Part shown: piece by piece, positions 7,795-19,731 of the stretch | How positions within the stretch are numbered: the first letter of the stretch is position 1 | Layout of the letters: the number at the start of each line of letters is the position of its first letter | Position numbers and translations under genes: made by a program | NCBI GenBank assembly: GCA_037439425.1 | Contig: JBBIWA010000051.1 | Coordinates: 1 to 39,605 of the forward strand | Direction: 5' to 3' | Source: JBBIWA01 sp037439425 | GTDB taxonomy: Bacteria; Acidobacteriota; Blastocatellia; RBC074 | Length of the DNA stretch: 39,605 nucleotides | The notes under the pieces: generated by a model | Seen by the model: the letters and a program-made list of their open reading frames with translations, nothing else | Databases searched by the model: none | Told to the model about the DNA's origin: nothing

Positions 7795-8676
7795 ATGGCA
7801 AAGCTTGTTCAGATTGAGAAAAAAGCACGCCACTCCGCAGCGGAGCCGGAAATCGGCACTATGACGCGACGCGACCTGCTGACTCATCTAACGAAGATCG
7901 GAGCCGCGTCGCTAGCGGCGGCGATGGGCGGCGACGCGGTGATGGAAATGCTCTCGCAAACTCCCGCGGTCGCCGCCCCTGGTGCCGATCCTGCTGAGCC
8001 CTTGATCAAACGTAAATACCGCTACGGCATGGTCATTGACACGCGGCGCTGCGTCGGTTGCAAAGCTTGCGTCGTCGCGTGCAAGGCCGAAAACAAGACG
8101 CCGCCCGGTGTGGCCTACACCGTCGTGCTTGATGGCGCGCTCGGCAATCGGCCTGATGATAAGCCGCTATTTATGACCAAGCCGTGCTTTCACTGCGAGA
8201 ATCCGCCTTGCGTGGATGTCTGCCCGGTGGGGGCGACTTTCAAGCGCAGTCAGGACGGCATCGTGGTGGTGGATTATGATCGCTGTATCGGCTGCCGCTA
8301 CTGCATCACCGGATGCCCGTATGGCGCGCGCTACTTCGACTTCGGCGAGAATTATCCTGCCGTTGCTGAAGGGACACCTTACGCTGGGGTACCTTCGCCA
8401 GAATACAATCAATTTCGCACGCGCGCGGAGGGCAAGTCACCCATCGGCAATGTCCGCAAATGCACCTTCTGCGTTCACCTGCAAGACGCCGAGGGGCGGT
8501 ACAACAAAGCTGAGGGGCGTTGGCCCGCCTGCGCCAAGACCTGCACTGGGCACGCGATCCACTTCGGCGATTTCAACGACCCCGAAAGTGAAGTCTCACG
8601 CCTGTTGCGTGAGCGTCAGGCGATCCGGCTCAAAGAGGAACTGGGCACCAACCCTAACGTCTACTACTTGCTCTGA
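7795..8676 (+). CDS. Four [4Fe-4S] ferredoxin subunit of an NrfD-linked molybdoenzyme (PsrB/PhsB/TtrB-like)
   Basis: 293 residues; the ATG follows GGAGGGAGGAGG. A twin-arginine signal is visible (MTRRDLLTHL, Arg25-26, then an Ala-rich core to about residue 60), so it is exported folded. Four Cys clusters follow the DMSO-reductase iron-sulfur subunit pattern: C86-x2-C89-x2-C92-x3-C96; C131-x2-C134-x4-C139-x3-C143; C164-x2-C167-x2-C170-x3-C174; and C223-x2-C226 with C246-x3-C250. It would wire electrons between the membrane NrfD subunit and the molybdopterin subunit encoded two genes downstream. It lies 27 bp after the porin and 12 bp before the NrfD gene, indicating one operon. Its own Tat signal, in addition to that of the catalytic subunit, shows both are exported independently. 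Confidence 0.9.
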   Translation: MAKLVQIEKKARHSAAEPEIGTMTRRDLLTHLTKIGAASLAAAMGGDAVMEMLSQTPAVAAPGADPAEPLIKRKYRYGMVIDTRRCVGCKACVVACKAENKTPPGVAYTVVLDGALGNRPDDKPLFMTKPCFHCENPPCVDVCPVGATFKRSQDGIVVVDYDRCIGCRYCITGCPYGARYFDFGENYPAVAEGTPYAGVPSPEYNQFRTRAEGKSPIGNVRKCTFCVHLQDAEGRYNKAEGRWPACAKTCTGHAIHFGDFNDPESEVSRLLRERQAIRLKEELGTNPNVYYLL

Positions 8677-8688
8677 AGGGAGGCGGCT

Positions 8689-9993
8689 ATGATATACACG
8701 GGAGCAAGCAACCCATCAATGGCGACTGAGGAGCGAGATGACCGAGCGCAGAGAGCGTTGCGCACCGTACTCTGGCTGCTCGGAGCATTGGCAGCGGTTG
8801 GGTTGCCCGCGCTCTTTTATCGGCTCTACGCCGGGTTGGGCGTGACGCATCTCGGCTCGGTGGTGCCGTGGGGCGTGTGGGTGGCTTTTTACATCTATTT
8901 CATCGGTCTGTCGGCAGGATCGTTCCTGCTTTCGACGCTGATCTTCGTCTTCAAGAACGAAAAGCTGGAGCCCGTCGGACGGCTGGCAGTGTTTCAAGCT
9001 TTCGCCTGCTTACTCACGGGACTAGCTTTCATCCTGATTGACCTCGGCCACTGGACGCGCTTCTATCATGTCATCATCTACCCGCAATGGCGCTCAGTGC
9101 TGGCCTGGGAGATCTGGTTCTACAACATCTACATCGTCATTCTGCTGGCGGAGATGTGGTTTTTGATGCGCTGCGATCTGTCGCGCTGGGCAACTGAAGC
9201 CAGGGGATGGGCGAAGCGGATTTACCGCCCGCTTTCGCTCGGCTTTTACTGCCCAAAGACGCCGGAAGAGGAACGAGCCTGTGACCAGCAGACCAGGCGC
9301 TGGCTGAAGATTCTGGGCATTATTGGCATCCCCATCGCGCTTGGAGTGCATGGCGGGACGGGAGCGATTTTTGCAGTCGTCAAGGCGCGGCCCGCCTGGT
9401 ATTCGCCGATCTTTCCGCTGGTCTTTATCATCTCGGCACTGGCCTCAGGCGGCGGCCTGCTTCTGTTCCTACGCGCCTTTGTCCTGCCGCAGCCCGATAA
9501 GGATCGCGAGATTCTGCCGATGTTGGCTAAACTGACTGCCGGTTTTTTGGTCTTCGATCTGGTGCTGCTAGGACTCGAATTCCTGGTTGGGCTGTATGGC
9601 GGGATTCCCGATCACGTCGAATCGTACTATCTGATCGCGTCGGGGCCGTTCTGGTGGGTCTTCTGGATTCAGCAACTCCTGTTTGGCGCCGCAGTGCCAC
9701 TGATCCTAATTTACTGGCGTGCTGCAACGGCCAGCGCGATGCGGTTAGGACTGGCAGGATTGCTGATTGTGCTCGGCGTCTTCGGCGTACGGCTCAACAT
9801 CGTAATTCCGGCGCTGGCGATTCCGGTTCTGCGCGGATTTGATATGGCAATTGATTCGGCGCGGCTGGCTTCGCTTTACGTTCCCAATTGGGTCGAGTGG
9901 CTCTCGAGCCTGGGCCTGGTCGCCGCGGTCGCGTTGCTGGCTTACGCTGCGATGCGTCGCTTGCCGATGAACGAGCATCAACCGTATCGGTAG
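8689..9993 (+). CDS. NrfD/PsrC-like quinone-interacting membrane subunit
   Basis: 434 residues; the ATG follows AAGGGAGG. A polytopic membrane protein with roughly nine or ten hydrophobic segments, beginning after a short soluble N-terminus (helices near residues 25-45, 60-85, 95-115, 145-165, 210-230, 245-270, 285-310, 325-350, 355-380 and 400-420). Features typical of NrfD proteins include VPWGVWVAFYIYFIGLSAGS near residue 65 and the conserved GVHGGTGAIFAV stretch near residue 220. The subunit anchors the complex in the cytoplasmic membrane and exchanges electrons with (mena)quinone. It has no haem motifs, as expected. It sits between the ferredoxin and molybdopterin genes with gaps of 12 and 18 bp, which fixes the complex as a three-subunit enzyme of the Psr/Ttr type. 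Confidence 0.88.
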   Translation: MIYTGASNPSMATEERDDRAQRALRTVLWLLGALAAVGLPALFYRLYAGLGVTHLGSVVPWGVWVAFYIYFIGLSAGSFLLSTLIFVFKNEKLEPVGRLAVFQAFACLLTGLAFILIDLGHWTRFYHVIIYPQWRSVLAWEIWFYNIYIVILLAEMWFLMRCDLSRWATEARGWAKRIYRPLSLGFYCPKTPEEERACDQQTRRWLKILGIIGIPIALGVHGGTGAIFAVVKARPAWYSPIFPLVFIISALASGGGLLLFLRAFVLPQPDKDREILPMLAKLTAGFLVFDLVLLGLEFLVGLYGGIPDHVESYYLIASGPFWWVFWIQQLLFGAAVPLILIYWRAATASAMRLGLAGLLIVLGVFGVRLNIVIPALAIPVLRGFDMAIDSARLASLYVPNWVEWLSSLGLVAAVALLAYAAMRRLPMNEHQPYR

Positions 9994-10011
9994 AAATCAT
10001 GGAGGGATCAT

Positions 10012-12531
10012 ATGTACGTCTTTGATGAAAAGGTTGGTCGCCGAAAGTTCCTGAAGCTGACGGGTACGACTGCCGCCACGATCGCAGGAGCGGGCGCACT
10101 CACCAGCTGCGGTAAGATCAGTGCAGGCGAGCATGCGATCACAACCAATACTCTAGCTGCGAAGCAGTGGGGACGCGAAGCGGGCGAGTGGATCCCCTCC
10201 TGTTGCAACATGTGCGGCGGTCAGTCGGGCATCCTGGTGCATGTAGTCAACGGTGTAGTCGAGAAGATCGAGCCCAATCACTGGAATCCGAATAACTACT
10301 CGAACATCTCGACCGATTTCTTCGATGGCTACAGCGAAGAGTACGGTTGCGCCGAGGGTGGTTCGATCTGTCCAAAAGGCAATGCCGGGATTATGCAGCT
10401 TTACGATCCTGACCGCGTCAAGCGCCCGCTCAAGCGCACCAATCCGGACAAATCGCCGGGCGCCGATCCGAAGTGGCAGGAGATCACCTGGGATCAGGCG
10501 CTCGATGAGATCGCGGCAAAGCTGAAAGCATTGCGTGATGAGGGCGAAGCGCACAAGCTGCTCTGGATGAGCGAAGATCACTCGTTTACGCATATTCAGC
10601 AGGATTTCTGCAAACTCTACGGGACGCCGAACTATTCTATGCACTCGAACCTTTGCGACGTGGCGCGCAAGGCTTCGTTCCGCATGGTTGTGGGGGATGA
10701 TCGTCCGCTGGCCGATTTCATTCAATCGAAGTACATCCTGCTCTTCGGCTGGAATCCGACGAGCGCGATCAAATGGGTCTATCTGCCGCGCATTCTGACA
10801 CGCGCTATCGAGCGCGGCGCCAGATTGGTAGTCGTTGACCCTTATCTCTCAGACACTGCAGCGAAGGCGCACGAGTGGGTGGCGATTCGTCCGGGCACTG
10901 ATGGCGCGCTCGCTCTGGCCATGGGCCACGTCATCGTTCGGGAGGGGCTGTATGACAAGGATTTCGTCGCCAACTGGGTGAGCGGGTTTGATGAATACGC
11001 CGCCTATGTAAAGGATAAAACGCCGCAGTGGGCGGAGAAGATCACGAGTATTGACGCGCGCACGATCGAGCGTCTGGCTCGCGAAGTGGCGACGATCAAG
11101 CCGGCCTGCATTGATGCCTGGAGCGGGCCGGGGCAGCACACCAACGGTGTGCAGGGTGGCCGGGCGATTGCCGCACTCGCAGCTCTGATCGGCGGTTATG
11201 ATCGGCCCGGTACCTTGATCTTACCCGACAAGAAGGGTAACAAACACGTTGAGGTCGAGCCGGATGAGGTAGCGGAGAAGACTCTCCATCAGCCCCGGTT
11301 TGATCAGCTCAAGGAGAAGTATCCGCTCGGTCACAGCTCCGGCGTCTACACGCAGCTCTTCAACAATCTGCGCAAGGGCGAGGGCCCCTACCAGCCGAAG
11401 ATGATGGTCTGTGTCTTTCAGAATCCGATGATGAGCGTGCCAGGTACCCAGAATGTGGCAGAAGCACTGGCCAAACTTGAAACCCTGGTAGTCATTGACA
11501 CGATGCTAAGCGAAACGGCAATGATGGCCGACTATGTGTTGCCAGGGACAGTCTATTTGGAACGCTATGATCTGAACTCACACTGGGTCACCTGGCCTGC
11601 GTTGGGATTGCGCCAGCCGGTCGTCAAGCCGCTCTTCGGTCAACTGGCTGAATACGAAACGGTCGTCGCGCTCGGCCGGCGTCTGGATCTGAGAGACAGA
11701 TCAGGTAAAGAGTTCTTCCGCATCGGACCGCTCTCAGGTCAGCCGATTGAGGACCTCAAAGCCTGGTATGAAGACTACCTCTCGAATGAACTGAAGAAGG
11801 GTGCGCCCGGCATCACACTCGAAGAGTTGAAACAGTTACCTGGCGCCGTCTGGGTGGACAAGAAGGGCACGCGCTACGAGAAGTATGCCGAACCGATTCC
11901 TGAGGAGAAGTTGAAAGAGGCCTTCTTTGATGGGCCTCGCAACACGGATGGCACCGCTATTTACGACAAGCCGAAGGATCAGGGCGGCAAACGCATCGGC
12001 ACGGTGATTGGTGGGAAGGCGGTGCGCGGTTTCTTCACGCCGAGCGGCAAGGCCGAGCTTTACACGCCATCACTGGCCGAGAAGAAGGATGCCAACGGCC
12101 AGCCGGTCGATCCGCTGCCCGTTTACAAGCCGCGCGACTGGCAGCCTGATGAGAAGTATCCGCTCTACCTGATCAACTGGAAGGAGGCCAGTCACACACA
12201 CACACGGACACAGAACAACGCCTGGCTACTGGACATCAAGCCAAACAACCCATTAGTCATTCACCCTGAAACTGCCAGTCGGTTGGGGATCGCCGAAGGT
12301 GATGAAGTATGGGTTGAATCGCCACACGGTAGGGTCCAGGCGCGTGCACATCTGACGCGGCGGATACACCCAGAGGTGGTTGGCGCGCAACACGGCTTTG
12401 GACACACAGCATTGGGCAATAATGCCAGAGGGCGCGGCTCCGCTTTTGGAGCGCTGAATGAGACCAAATCCGATCCGCTCTCCGGAATGGCTGTGCATAA
12501 AGAGATTTGCGTGCGCGTCTATAAAGCTTGA
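10012..12531 (+). CDS. Molybdopterin oxidoreductase catalytic subunit, polysulfide/thiosulfate/tetrathionate reductase-like
   Basis: 839 residues; the ATG follows GGAGGGATC. A Tat signal (VGRRKFLKLTG, Arg10-11) precedes the mature enzyme. The N-terminal cluster motif is SCCNMCGGQSGILV (Cys65, Cys68, then Ser72 where the third Cys is expected), with the last ligand in SICPKG (Cys120). The loop SNLCDVARK (about Cys215) is where Cys-ligated members bind molybdenum. The remaining molybdopterin and C-terminal barrel regions (from about 700) look complete. Together with the ferredoxin and NrfD genes it forms a periplasmic respiratory complex. The family includes polysulfide, thiosulfate, tetrathionate and arsenate/arsenite enzymes, and the substrate cannot be read from the sequence. 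A terminator follows at 12590. Confidence 0.85.
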   Translation: MYVFDEKVGRRKFLKLTGTTAATIAGAGALTSCGKISAGEHAITTNTLAAKQWGREAGEWIPSCCNMCGGQSGILVHVVNGVVEKIEPNHWNPNNYSNISTDFFDGYSEEYGCAEGGSICPKGNAGIMQLYDPDRVKRPLKRTNPDKSPGADPKWQEITWDQALDEIAAKLKALRDEGEAHKLLWMSEDHSFTHIQQDFCKLYGTPNYSMHSNLCDVARKASFRMVVGDDRPLADFIQSKYILLFGWNPTSAIKWVYLPRILTRAIERGARLVVVDPYLSDTAAKAHEWVAIRPGTDGALALAMGHVIVREGLYDKDFVANWVSGFDEYAAYVKDKTPQWAEKITSIDARTIERLAREVATIKPACIDAWSGPGQHTNGVQGGRAIAALAALIGGYDRPGTLILPDKKGNKHVEVEPDEVAEKTLHQPRFDQLKEKYPLGHSSGVYTQLFNNLRKGEGPYQPKMMVCVFQNPMMSVPGTQNVAEALAKLETLVVIDTMLSETAMMADYVLPGTVYLERYDLNSHWVTWPALGLRQPVVKPLFGQLAEYETVVALGRRLDLRDRSGKEFFRIGPLSGQPIEDLKAWYEDYLSNELKKGAPGITLEELKQLPGAVWVDKKGTRYEKYAEPIPEEKLKEAFFDGPRNTDGTAIYDKPKDQGGKRIGTVIGGKAVRGFFTPSGKAELYTPSLAEKKDANGQPVDPLPVYKPRDWQPDEKYPLYLINWKEASHTHTRTQNNAWLLDIKPNNPLVIHPETASRLGIAEGDEVWVESPHGRVQARAHLTRRIHPEVVGAQHGFGHTALGNNARGRGSAFGALNETKSDPLSGMAVHKEICVRVYKA

Positions 12532-12589
12532 TTCAATCCGGTGAGGTCATCTATTGGGAAATGACCATCACTGAAAGAGCATGTGAGAG

Positions 12590-12629
12590 GATGGCGCATA
12601 GCCGTGATAGGTTATGCGCCATCGTTTTG
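12590..12629 (+). terminator. Rho-independent terminator after the molybdoenzyme operon
   Basis: GATGGCGCATA (12590-12600) pairs perfectly with TATGCGCCATC (12613-12623) across a 12-base loop and is followed by GTTTTGCTC. It lies about 60 bp after the catalytic-subunit stop codon and closes the porin to molybdopterin gene run. Confidence 0.8.
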
Positions 12630-12720
12630 CTCATATCAGGAAGGAGGATTTCGATGCCGACCGGGTTACTGCCACTGGTCGAGGGGTTCAAATTTATAGC
12701 TGTAGGGCGGCCATGTTCTT

Positions 12721-12743
12721 CTAGCTCCAGAGAAGTCTTTCAG
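12721..12743 (+). repeat. 23 bp direct repeat, left copy (right copy 13701-13723)
   Basis: CTAGCTCCAGAGAAGTCTTT followed by CAG occurs identically at 12721-12743 and 13701-13723, in the same orientation and 980 bp apart. The two copies bracket the tandem-repeat block and the transposase remnant. Confidence 0.8.
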
Positions 12744-12829
12744 CGAGCGGCGAGCAGTGCGGCGGCTATGTTCTTCTAGTACTCTGTTGGATAAATTCTG
12801 CAAGAAATTCCTTGCGACATCGAGCCAAC

Positions 12830-13312
12830 CGGACGTTTTTCAGCTGCGGTCAGGAGCCAGCTGTTGATAGCAGGCAGCATTGCACGTCTTTCAGCCGCGG
12901 TCAGGAGCCAGCTGTCTATAGCACGCAACATCTCACGTTTTTCAGCTCCGTTAGGAACGAGCTGTTTATAGCGACGCGATGCAGAAAGTCTTCAGCTCCG
13001 TTAGGAGCGGCCTGTTTATAGCACGCAGCATTGTACATTTCTCAGCTGCGGTCAGGAGCGAGCTATGAGCAGCAATTGATAGGTCGCTCCTAACCGCAGC
13101 TAGGCTTACTTTTCTTCACTGCTTGCTATAGACAGGTCGCCCCGCTGGGGCTGTAGGAACGCCTGTCGGACGTTGTTCAGCTGCGGTCAGGAGCGAGCTG
13201 TTTATAGCTGATGACATCAAACGTTTTTAGCTCCGTCAGGAGCGGCCTGGTTATGCAGGCAGCATTGCACGTCTTTCAGCTCCGTTAGGAGCGGCCTATC
13301 TATAGCGATGCT
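12830..13312. repeat. Tandem array of degenerate ~51 bp hairpin units, copy 2
   Basis: About eight units follow one another with a period near 50-51 bp. Each has the form TTTCAGCTSCGKTMGGAGC, then SRSCTGTYTATAGCA and CRCAACATTGCACGT-like ends. Each carries an AGCTCC/GGAGC mini-stem. Because the period is a multiple of three, part of the array gives an open frame (12812-13021) with the peptide FFSCGQEPAV repeated. I regard that as a by-product. Positions 12994-13208 match 666-880 with no net length change. Confidence 0.8.
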
Positions 13313-13429
13313 ATACGGCGGCTCGCGCAGCGCGAGGGCTGCTCCTCAGGATTGAACGCCAAGAGTTCAAGTACCGGCCGTCTTGGCACCGTCAATTGGC
13401 TGCTCGGACTCACTCTCTATAGAGGTGGG

Positions 13430-13672
13430 GTGAATGTCTGGACAAAAACGATGGCGCCCACGCCTGCCTCGTGGCTCAATCAAGCAGAGAGCTTGCTGCA
13501 AGCTTTCATCAAACGTTACCTTCAGGGTGGGAGTTGGAATAGCCATATGGCCTTGGTCACCCATCTCCTTGTCAGTCGAATTGAGTACAACGAGTGGTAT
13601 GCTCATCCCTTCGGTTGGGAGTGGACGTGGCGCGATTTTCGATATTGGCTTAGTAATACCCCCCCTCTCTAA
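13430..13672 (+). pseudogene. IS630-type transposase C-terminal fragment
   Basis: The plus frame reads APTPASWLNQAESLLQAFIK, then RYLQGGSW, HMALVTHLLVSRIEYNEW and AHPFGWEWTWRDFRYWL. This is the C-terminal part of IS630-family DDE transposases, in which the SWLNQxE segment supplies the last acidic catalytic residue and is followed by the HPF-W-W region. The catalytic domain upstream is absent; the sequence to the left is the tandem-repeat array. It is a dead remnant. Confidence 0.7.
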
Positions 13673-13723
13673 TTCATTGCAGAACTTAACCGACAGATCA
13701 CTAGCTCCAGAGAAGTCTTTCAG

Positions 13724-14054
13724 GCTGCTCGTGCAACACCCAGAAACCATAGTGGGTAGATACCTGACTTGGAAAGTTGGAATGAACCCAAAGGGTATGA
13801 ACGCGTAAGATTGAGGCCGGACCTGGCGACTGCAACCCTGGCCACTGATTTCAAAATCCGGCTCTCTCCGAAGTGATGACTGCTTAGTTTGAGTTTCAGG
13901 TGCCAGGGTTCAGTGACCAGTGATGAGTCGTGTACGCATAGCGCGCTGCGGTAACGGCTTGCTGGAGCAAAGGCATTAGTAAGCAAGATAGGGGCCGACT
14001 GACACCTGGCCCGACATTTTCCGCAGGAGTGCGATCTCGGGCAAACTGCTTCAG
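13724..14054. other. No gene recognised; spacer before the minus-strand pair
   Basis: The 23 bp direct repeat ends at 13723. Beyond it there are only short frames on both strands, for example an 88-codon minus frame (13986-13720) with no family features and no ribosome-binding site. Nothing else is supported. Confidence 0.35.
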
Positions 14055-14654
14055 TTATCTGCGATGTGGTGGGTGCGCACCGCTATGTTGATAACTTTGT
14101 AGTTCTTGCTCTTGCCACAAGCGGTCTGTCACCAACTCCGGATGTGCGCGTCTGAACCCTTCAGCGATAGAGCAATTCCAGCAGAGTGGCAGATGGGTTG
14201 CGAGCACCTCATAAAGCTTTTCCGCTGATATCTGCTGCCACTCGATGATCTTCCACTCACGGCTCATCAGCGCGGGTTTGTGATCGAACCAGTGGATCTG
14301 CCCGAAGCTCTTACCGCACAGAACACAAGCCTTACCTTCGTACCAGTTTGTCAGAATGGTCCTAATCAGACAGGCCGCAGGTGCAGCTTCGATCTGTTTC
14401 AGACATTGCTGGCCGCAATGGGCGCGTTCAGGCCAGCGCGAACACTCTTGCAGCCGCAATTCCGGCTCGCCAGTTAAAGAAGAGAAAGCAGCGTGCCGGG
14501 CATCTACTTCAACTCCTGCGGGAGCCTTTGTTTCCGGGCAGATGACTACTCGCTTGCCGCGGAACTCAAAGTAGGTGTTGATGAGTGACCGGACTATAAA
14601 AAAGAGCGCCACGAGAATAATAATCGCAAGCGCAATGAAAATAGCTGTGAGCAT
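14055..14654 (-). CDS. Membrane-anchored Cys-rich protein of unknown function
   Basis: 199 residues; the ATG at 14654 follows AAGGAGA. One N-terminal membrane helix (LTAIFIALAIIILVALFFIV, residues 2-21) is followed by a soluble domain rich in paired cysteines: CPETKAPAGVEV (about residue 39), ECSRWPERAHCGQQC (about 90-104), CVLCGKSFGQIHWFD (about 133) and LPLCWNC (about 175). The C-x2-C pairs suggest bound metal, zinc or iron. The spacing does not match a haem motif, since none is followed by His in CxxCH form. I do not recognise a named family. It follows a 122-residue protein and the PFOR gene on the same strand, so it may belong to that transcription unit. Confidence 0.65.
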   Translation of the reverse strand: MLTAIFIALAIIILVALFFIVRSLINTYFEFRGKRVVICPETKAPAGVEVDARHAAFSSLTGEPELRLQECSRWPERAHCGQQCLKQIEAAPAACLIRTILTNWYEGKACVLCGKSFGQIHWFDHKPALMSREWKIIEWQQISAEKLYEVLATHLPLCWNCSIAEGFRRAHPELVTDRLWQEQELQSYQHSGAHPPHRR

Positions 14655-14711
14655 AGAATTTATCTCCTTTCCTGGCCAGACTGATAACTCACCAGTCGCC
14701 CTTTTGAAGGT

Positions 14712-15080
14712 TTACGTTGCTATCTTCCCGGCCCGCTCTGCTTCCAACCTCTTAATCGTCACGCGCAGCCAGTTTTTGACGGCTTCTTCCAGCCTTTGCT
14801 GATCACCGCATTGCTCCAGCATGGCCAGCGTTTCTCCTGCTTCGTTGAGCGGAATGTAGCGGCAGGGAAGGCTTTCGTGGCGATGTTCAGGAGGTACGAA
14901 TTCCATCAACAAACAACAATCGTCATGAAGCCGCTCCGGGAATCCAAAACAGGTTGGAGAATCCAGGAAAACTGAGGTCTCTTTCCAAGGAGTCTTCACC
15001 GAACGACCGTAGCCACCATCCTCGATAAAGTTGAGTTCAAATTTTAGAGTTTCGAGAACATCTCGATCATCTCTTACCAT
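14712..15080 (-). CDS. Conserved-looking cytosolic protein of unknown function
   Basis: 122 residues starting at the ATG at 15080, which has a strong ribosome-binding site (AAGGAGGTGATTGCC before it); the longer frame from 15158 ignores this signal. The sequence starts VRDDRDVLETLKFELNFIED, then GGYGRSVKTPWKETSVFLDS and CCLLMEFVPPEHR, and ends in an amphipathic helix with EAVKNWLRVTIKRLEAERAG. There is no signal peptide or membrane segment. No family is recognised with certainty. It lies 57 bp before the Cys-rich membrane protein gene and 244 bp after PFOR, with a palindromic element between. Confidence 0.65.
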   Translation of the reverse strand: MVRDDRDVLETLKFELNFIEDGGYGRSVKTPWKETSVFLDSPTCFGFPERLHDDCCLLMEFVPPEHRHESLPCRYIPLNEAGETLAMLEQCGDQQRLEEAVKNWLRVTIKRLEAERAGKIAT

Positions 15081-15195
15081 GGCAATCACCTCCTTAATCG
15101 GCCATATGCTGTCGAACTTACTACTCTGCGCTTTATTGTGTAGCACCTGGTGTGCCATAAGGAGAGCTGATGTCGAAGGTCGGGCTGAACGGGTG

Positions 15196-15303
15196 AAAGT
15201 GGGACTAGAAAGAGCACTCCGCCCTGGGAGCGCACGCGAGCGTGCCTGACCGGTGCGCTCCCACAGCGCGCAAGATGCGTGCGTCCAGGATGAGTCCCAC
15301 TTT
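15196..15303. repeat. Nested palindromic element between PFOR and the 122-residue gene
   Basis: Outer arms AAAGTGGGACT (15196-15206) and AGTCCCACTTT (15293-15303) enclose CTGGGAGCGCACGCGAGCGT (15224-15243), GGTGCGCTCCCA (15252-15263) and ATGCGTGCGTCCAG (15275-15288). The inner part is a diverged copy of the CTGGGAGCGCACGC / GCGTGCGCTCCCAG element seen in the three gene leaders. The outer arms match the element at 1091-1193. It could end transcription from PFOR or act as a leader for the gene downstream on the minus strand. Confidence 0.65.
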
Positions 15304-15324
15304 TACACCCGGCGTCGCAGACCG

Positions 15325-18912
<3,588 letters not shown>

Positions 18913-19731
18913 CTTGTCTCCTGTCAATCAATCTCTGACCGCCGCGCCCCGGATCAGAGAGCATCTGCGGCGGTTCGGCTTGTGGTCGCTTACAAGCTGC
19001 GACCAACCATAGCTGAATATGCAGCAATGGGTGTGCCCGGCACAGACCTGGCAAAACAGGTGTGAGAAGCGGGTGAGAGTGTGGATTATTCCTCATCCCT
19101 AGAGGGCTGATGAGGAAAAAGACACAGGTGCCGGGGCATGGTCGCTATAGAAGAGCAAGTCGCAGACTGAGGCAGCTCACTGCGGGTGAGCGCCTTCCGG
19201 TAACTCTTCTTAAGACCGCTTTGTCCCTTGTCGGTTTCATCTTGAGAAGCCATCTCTCCGCGTGTTGTAGCCTCCGCCCATTGCTCTCGCGCAACGATAT
19301 TGACCTGGCACACTGTGGCCGCACACCCTGATCAAAAAAATGATGCATCTCGATTATTTGTCCGGTGGGCTGAAAGGAGTAAATACTGATAACGGAGAAA
19401 AAGGTCTTCTTCTAGGTATAAGGCAAAGCAGTCTGCTCAAAGATGGCAGGAGACCGCAATTCACGCACCGAGGTTAGCTAAGCAGAGTACCGAGCGCTGC
19501 TGTTCACTCTGAGAGTCGGGGCAAGGGTTCTTTATCTGGGCTATTTTTATAGATTTCTCCAACCTGACATCGCATCTGAGCTTTTTAGATTTTAAGAAAA
19601 TAAACCACGACCCGCGAAGAACGCGAAGAGAAAATTACTAACTGTCTAGCTTTTTTCCTTCTTGCTCTTCGTGGTGAAAATCTTTGACCCGGTGCGCCAC
19701 TTCGGCTCTCTGCCAGGGAGAGAGGTCAACC
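18913..19731. other. Divergent intergenic region; one inverted repeat, no gene
   Basis: About 0.8 kb between the divergently read PFOR and gamma-subunit genes. Short frames exist but show no motif. Near 19604-19675 an imperfect inverted repeat is seen: CCACGACCCGCGAAGAACGC plus GAAGAG opposite GCTCTTCGTGGTG, a type of dispersed repeat. I looked for FNR/CRP-like TTGAT-N4-ATCAA sites and found none convincing. Confidence 0.45.

Noticed and set aside
12812..13021. Open frame with repeated peptide FFSCGQEPAV
   Set aside because: It arises because the DNA repeat period is near 51 bp. There is no signal, no domain, and the other copy of the repeat does not keep the frame.
12830..13312. CRISPR array
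   Set aside because: Units are contiguous and degenerate with no unique spacers between identical repeats, and no cas gene is present.
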